In this document: positions 58,893-64,000 of the stretch, piece after piece
How the letters are laid out: every line of letters starts with the position of its first letter
How positions within the stretch are numbered: the first letter of the stretch is position 1
From: Trichaptum fuscoviolaceum
Lineage: Eukaryota > Basidiomycota > Agaricomycetes > Hymenochaetales > Trichaptaceae
Length of the DNA stretch: 64,000 nucleotides
Direction of reading: 5' to 3'
Assembly (NCBI GenBank): GCA_910574455.1
Contig: CAJSYZ010000011.1
Span: forward strand, 2,836,941 to 2,900,940
Translations under genes and position numbers: made by a program
The notes under the pieces: model-generated
What the model saw: only the letters and a program-made list of their open reading frames with translations
Databases searched by the model: none
What the model was told of the DNA's origin: nothing

Positions 58893-60201
58893 TTATTCCG
58901 AGTACGTATCCCCTAAATCCTCATCTCCCTGCACATTCTCAATTATCTGTTTCACTTTCTCGTATACAGGGAAAACGACTGCCTGGCCGGGTGCGACACG
59001 TAGCACACGAGGTGTAATGCCCTTGTAGAATGCCCGGAAGCCCTCTTGACGGAACATCTCGGCCGCTATCGACCTGATTTTCTCGTACGAAGAGGTGCCA
59101 GGTGGGTACGATGACTTTTGTAGGCCTATAAACATTCTCTCCTGTTATTCACGATTCAATATTCATGTTCAGTTAGGCTCACGTGTCTTTATCGTATCTA
59201 TCGGCGCATTTGAGAACGGCCCCATCGCTCCTGATACCAACCCAATTAACATAGTCTGCCATGATGGTAAATCGGTGAGCTCCGGCTGCTGCTTCTGCGC
59301 AAATTTCTTCAACTCCTGGTACGTCGTAAAATTCGCACCTGCAACGAGAACCAGAAACTTCAGTTTGCTCCTTGGCACGACGGAAGGCTGACACCCAAAA
59401 TCTACTTACCCTGATTTGTAGCCTGTCGTAAAGCGGTGAGAGAGACACCACGGTACAATGTCGAAAGACCTTCTTCGCGAACGATCGTGTATACAGCATG
59501 AGCTGCGTTCCGGTACCGGGGTACTTCAAGCGGATCAGCAAGTGAATGCGACTGCGCCTGTAGACGAATTTTCACGACCTCCATCGGGCACACAATCGCG
59601 ACTGCTTCGGTCGTTCCGGCACCGAGACCCGCTGTATCGCCGCATACACCGCATTTCATGAGCCGCATTGGACAAAATCGAATTCCATCTGATTAACGGC
59701 AATACGACTGTGAAGGAGAGGCATTACTTACCGATGAAGATTTTCCCGACACTAGTCTTTCCCGTCTCCTTGTCCGCCAACCATCTCTTATATGTTTCAA
59801 AACTCGCGAATCGGATGGACATCTTAGGTACAATGCCGGAAAGGACAGCTCCTAAGCCCTTGTACAACGCAAGCGGTGTTTCTCGTTGGGCGATCTGGAC
59901 TCCGGTGGCAATGAAGCCTCTTGGCTTTGTCTGAACAAATTGCGGAACAAATTGTGCTCAGCAACTAAAATGAGTCACCGAGGATAGGGAACTTACGCCT
60001 GGAGTAATTCCTGACTTGGAGAGCTGCATTCGAACCTTGATCGTGTCGAGCGGCTGGCATACAAGCTAATCTCCAATGTGAGTCCTATATCTCTTCTCTG
60101 CAAGTGTGCGTAGTGCTTACCGCCTCCATAGCTCCTGCAATGCCTCCAGCGGTGATGTGGGTGGCAAACCCTACCGGCTTCTTCGACTCGCTTCTTGACA
60201 T
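58893..60201 (-). CDS. Mitochondrial succinate/fumarate carrier (Sfc1/Acr1-type)
   Basis: Inner-membrane antiporter that brings cytosolic succinate into mitochondria in exchange for fumarate, linking the glyoxylate cycle to the TCA cycle. It starts MSRSESKKPVGFATHITAGG (60201). The three signatures are PLDTIKVRMQLSK, PMEVVKIRLQAQ and PIDTIKTR...Q. Sfc1-like runs include GLGAVLSGIVPKMSIRFASF, GVSLTALRQATNQGANFTTY, LIGLVSGAMGPFSNAPIDTI and AFYKGITPRVLRVAPGQAVV. It ends GDEDLGDTYSE at 58893. About five introns of 50-60 bp are present. The pattern agrees with yeast Sfc1 at nearly every landmark. It appears intact. Confidence 0.93.
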
Positions 60202-61186
60202 AACTGCTGTTCCCGCTCAGTAGTTTTTGCTATAATCTCCGTCGTGGTGAGTGACTGCGCGCTCGTCTTGCGCGTCCAAGGGCGTCCAGGGTGGTAGTGG
60301 TCAGTGGTGTAGGAAGAGGTGGACCTAGCACTATAAGGCCAGGAGATCCGGACGGAGGAAGCGGAGTCGGGAATAAACACGCTCATCCGCCACGCACGAA
60401 TTACATACAATATTTGGGTTTCCACTAAGTGCTATGATTTCACTCTTCATTTCGCGCCCGACCTCGTCCAAGACTGACACCCTCTCTGACCCGAACCCGA
60501 GTGCGTGCTTCCTCGCTTTCACGTGAATATTTGCCCGTCGCAGGTGCTCAAAAAGGCAACGCGACCGGTAAAAGCCGCACTGTCTCCCCCTCTTTCCGCG
60601 TCTCTGTGAATGTCCCGCTCAACCTCCTATGCAAGTCCGCTCGAATGCGCACACCAACCTGGCCTACTCATTTAGCAGATTTTTGCAAGCGCGGGCCTGA
60701 TACATGGATTATAGACACTCGTACGAATAGGGCACGGGCTCCGGACACCGGCTGCTAGAAGACTTTCAAAAGGCGCTCCTTAATGTTGGGCTTCGGACAA
60801 TCGCTCTCACTTTCCTGCCGATGATCATTGTTGCCAGTCTTGGGTTTATTCCGACATCATACTCTTTCATGAACCATGAACTTAACGATATGGTATCTAA
60901 ACTTACCCCGCATTCCGGATCTTTACTGTTGAAAAAAGTCTAATATGCCTTCACATTTTGTTCCGGGTTCCGACTCTAGGCCCTGGCGAAATCTCTCGTC
61001 CCGATGACCGACAATCATCGGCAGGGGCCGGAACTGCGATGGAATCTTGCCTCCGATGTCTTCCTAGTATGATCGAGAAGATGCCAACATCGAGGCCCAG
61101 AACGTTGCTTCACTCGTAGATGCTGTAGCTCCTACTGTGACTTTCAAGCGACCGACCGTAACAGGCACCCTCAATTCAATTATCTT
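60202..61186. other. Intergenic stretch, no recognised gene
   Basis: Promoter side of the Sfc1-type carrier and 3' side of the GH43 gene. Short frames only (for example 60501-60758 +) without domains. Confidence 0.5.
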
Positions 61187-63461
<2,275 letters not shown>

Positions 63462-64000
63462 ACTGAAGAAGGTCAGCCCAGGACTGGTGCACACAGAATG
63501 CTAGAGGATGCGGGAGTTCGTCGGTCACATATCAAGTTCACACTTGATTTTTAAACGATTTTACGCTTGTTTCGGCATCAAAGCAAATTTCTGAAGAATA
63601 TGCGCGGACGTCTTGTTAAGGTCATGAGGATAGGTCCCGTCATCAAGCGGTCGAGATGTGATGGCGTTCATCGCCTAAGGCGGGCCGCAGCGAATTCATT
63701 TCTATCTGACACGTGGTATGATGCGCTTGATCCATTTTATTTTCCACTGAAGTGCACTCTTCTTTAGACGAGGGCGAGTGGAATCAGTAGATATTTCTTT
63801 ATAGATAATGGTTTCGGCTGATTTAAGCCTACTTTCGCAACTCTACGAAGGATGGCGAACGAACAACCGGAACCGCTTCTTTACTGGATACGATAAGTGC
63901 GGTATTCACGAGTTCTACATCCGCGATCTTAGCTCCATCGGCATCTTTATTATGGTGAAAACCATAATGAGCAAGCCGGACCGGCGGGAAGGAAAGTGAA
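63462..64000. other. Right-edge stretch without a recognised gene
   Basis: Upstream region of the GH43 gene. Two plus-strand frames (63567-63767 and 63808 to the window end) have no recognised domain; the second could be the start of a gene that continues beyond the window. Confidence 0.4.

Overview
The window is nuclear DNA of a filamentous basidiomycete, most likely an Agaricomycete. The genes carry many short (about 45-70 bp) GT-AG introns. They include fungal families such as OPT transporters, NCS1 permeases, Zn(II)2Cys6 regulators, FSH hydrolases and GH43. The transposons are of kinds common in mushroom-forming fungi. No bacterial-type operons, CRISPR arrays or rRNA genes were seen.

Layout of host genes, left to right: an OPT oligopeptide transporter (618-3709, -); a 4.5 kb stretch with no recognisable gene; a peroxisomal-type mitochondrial-carrier-family protein (8242-9425, -); a 22.6 kb nest of transposons (10115-32683); a Zn2Cys6 transcription factor (32903-36711, +); a 4.3 kb stretch without a recognised gene; a Yippee-family zinc protein (41058-41736, -); a membrane J-domain protein (44147-45794, +); transportin/Kap104 (46222-49463, -); an NCS1 uracil/allantoin-type permease (50605-52843, -); the HDEL/KDEL receptor ERD2 (53765-54889, -); a VIP36/Emp47-type L-type lectin (55551-57094, -); an FSH serine hydrolase (57343-58535, +); an Sfc1-type succinate/fumarate carrier (58893-60201, -); and a secreted GH43 glycosidase (61187-63461, -). 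ERD2 and the L-type lectin both act in ER-Golgi traffic. The other neighbours share no evident pathway.

The most notable object is the transposon nest. The outer element has 47 bp terminal inverted repeats with one mismatch, flanked by TA. It encodes a Tc1-type DD34E transposase at its left end and, on the opposite strand at its right end, a spliced AT-hook protein I do not recognise. Between these genes lies a decayed alpha/beta-hydrolase gene and other coding-like debris. The transposase gene is cut between the second catalytic Asp motif and the following Cys-Arg-Ile-His by a second, 13.3 kb element (11436-24691) with CATCAGG/CCTGATG ends. This inner element carries pieces of at least three unrelated host genes: TFIIF alpha, the coatomer beta' WD40 domain and a protein kinase. 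It has itself been hit by a non-autonomous hAT-like element (8 bp duplication), a TA-flanked MITE whose ends resemble those of the outer element, and a Ty3/gypsy chromovirus. The chromovirus has near-identical 829 bp LTRs, a 5 bp target duplication and a one-base frameshift in pol. The outer element ends about 220 bp upstream of the Zn2Cys6 regulator's start codon, so it probably separates that gene from part of its original promoter.

Gene models were built by eye from conserved protein motifs and splice signals. Outer limits of the host genes are fairly secure, but individual exon edges are approximate.
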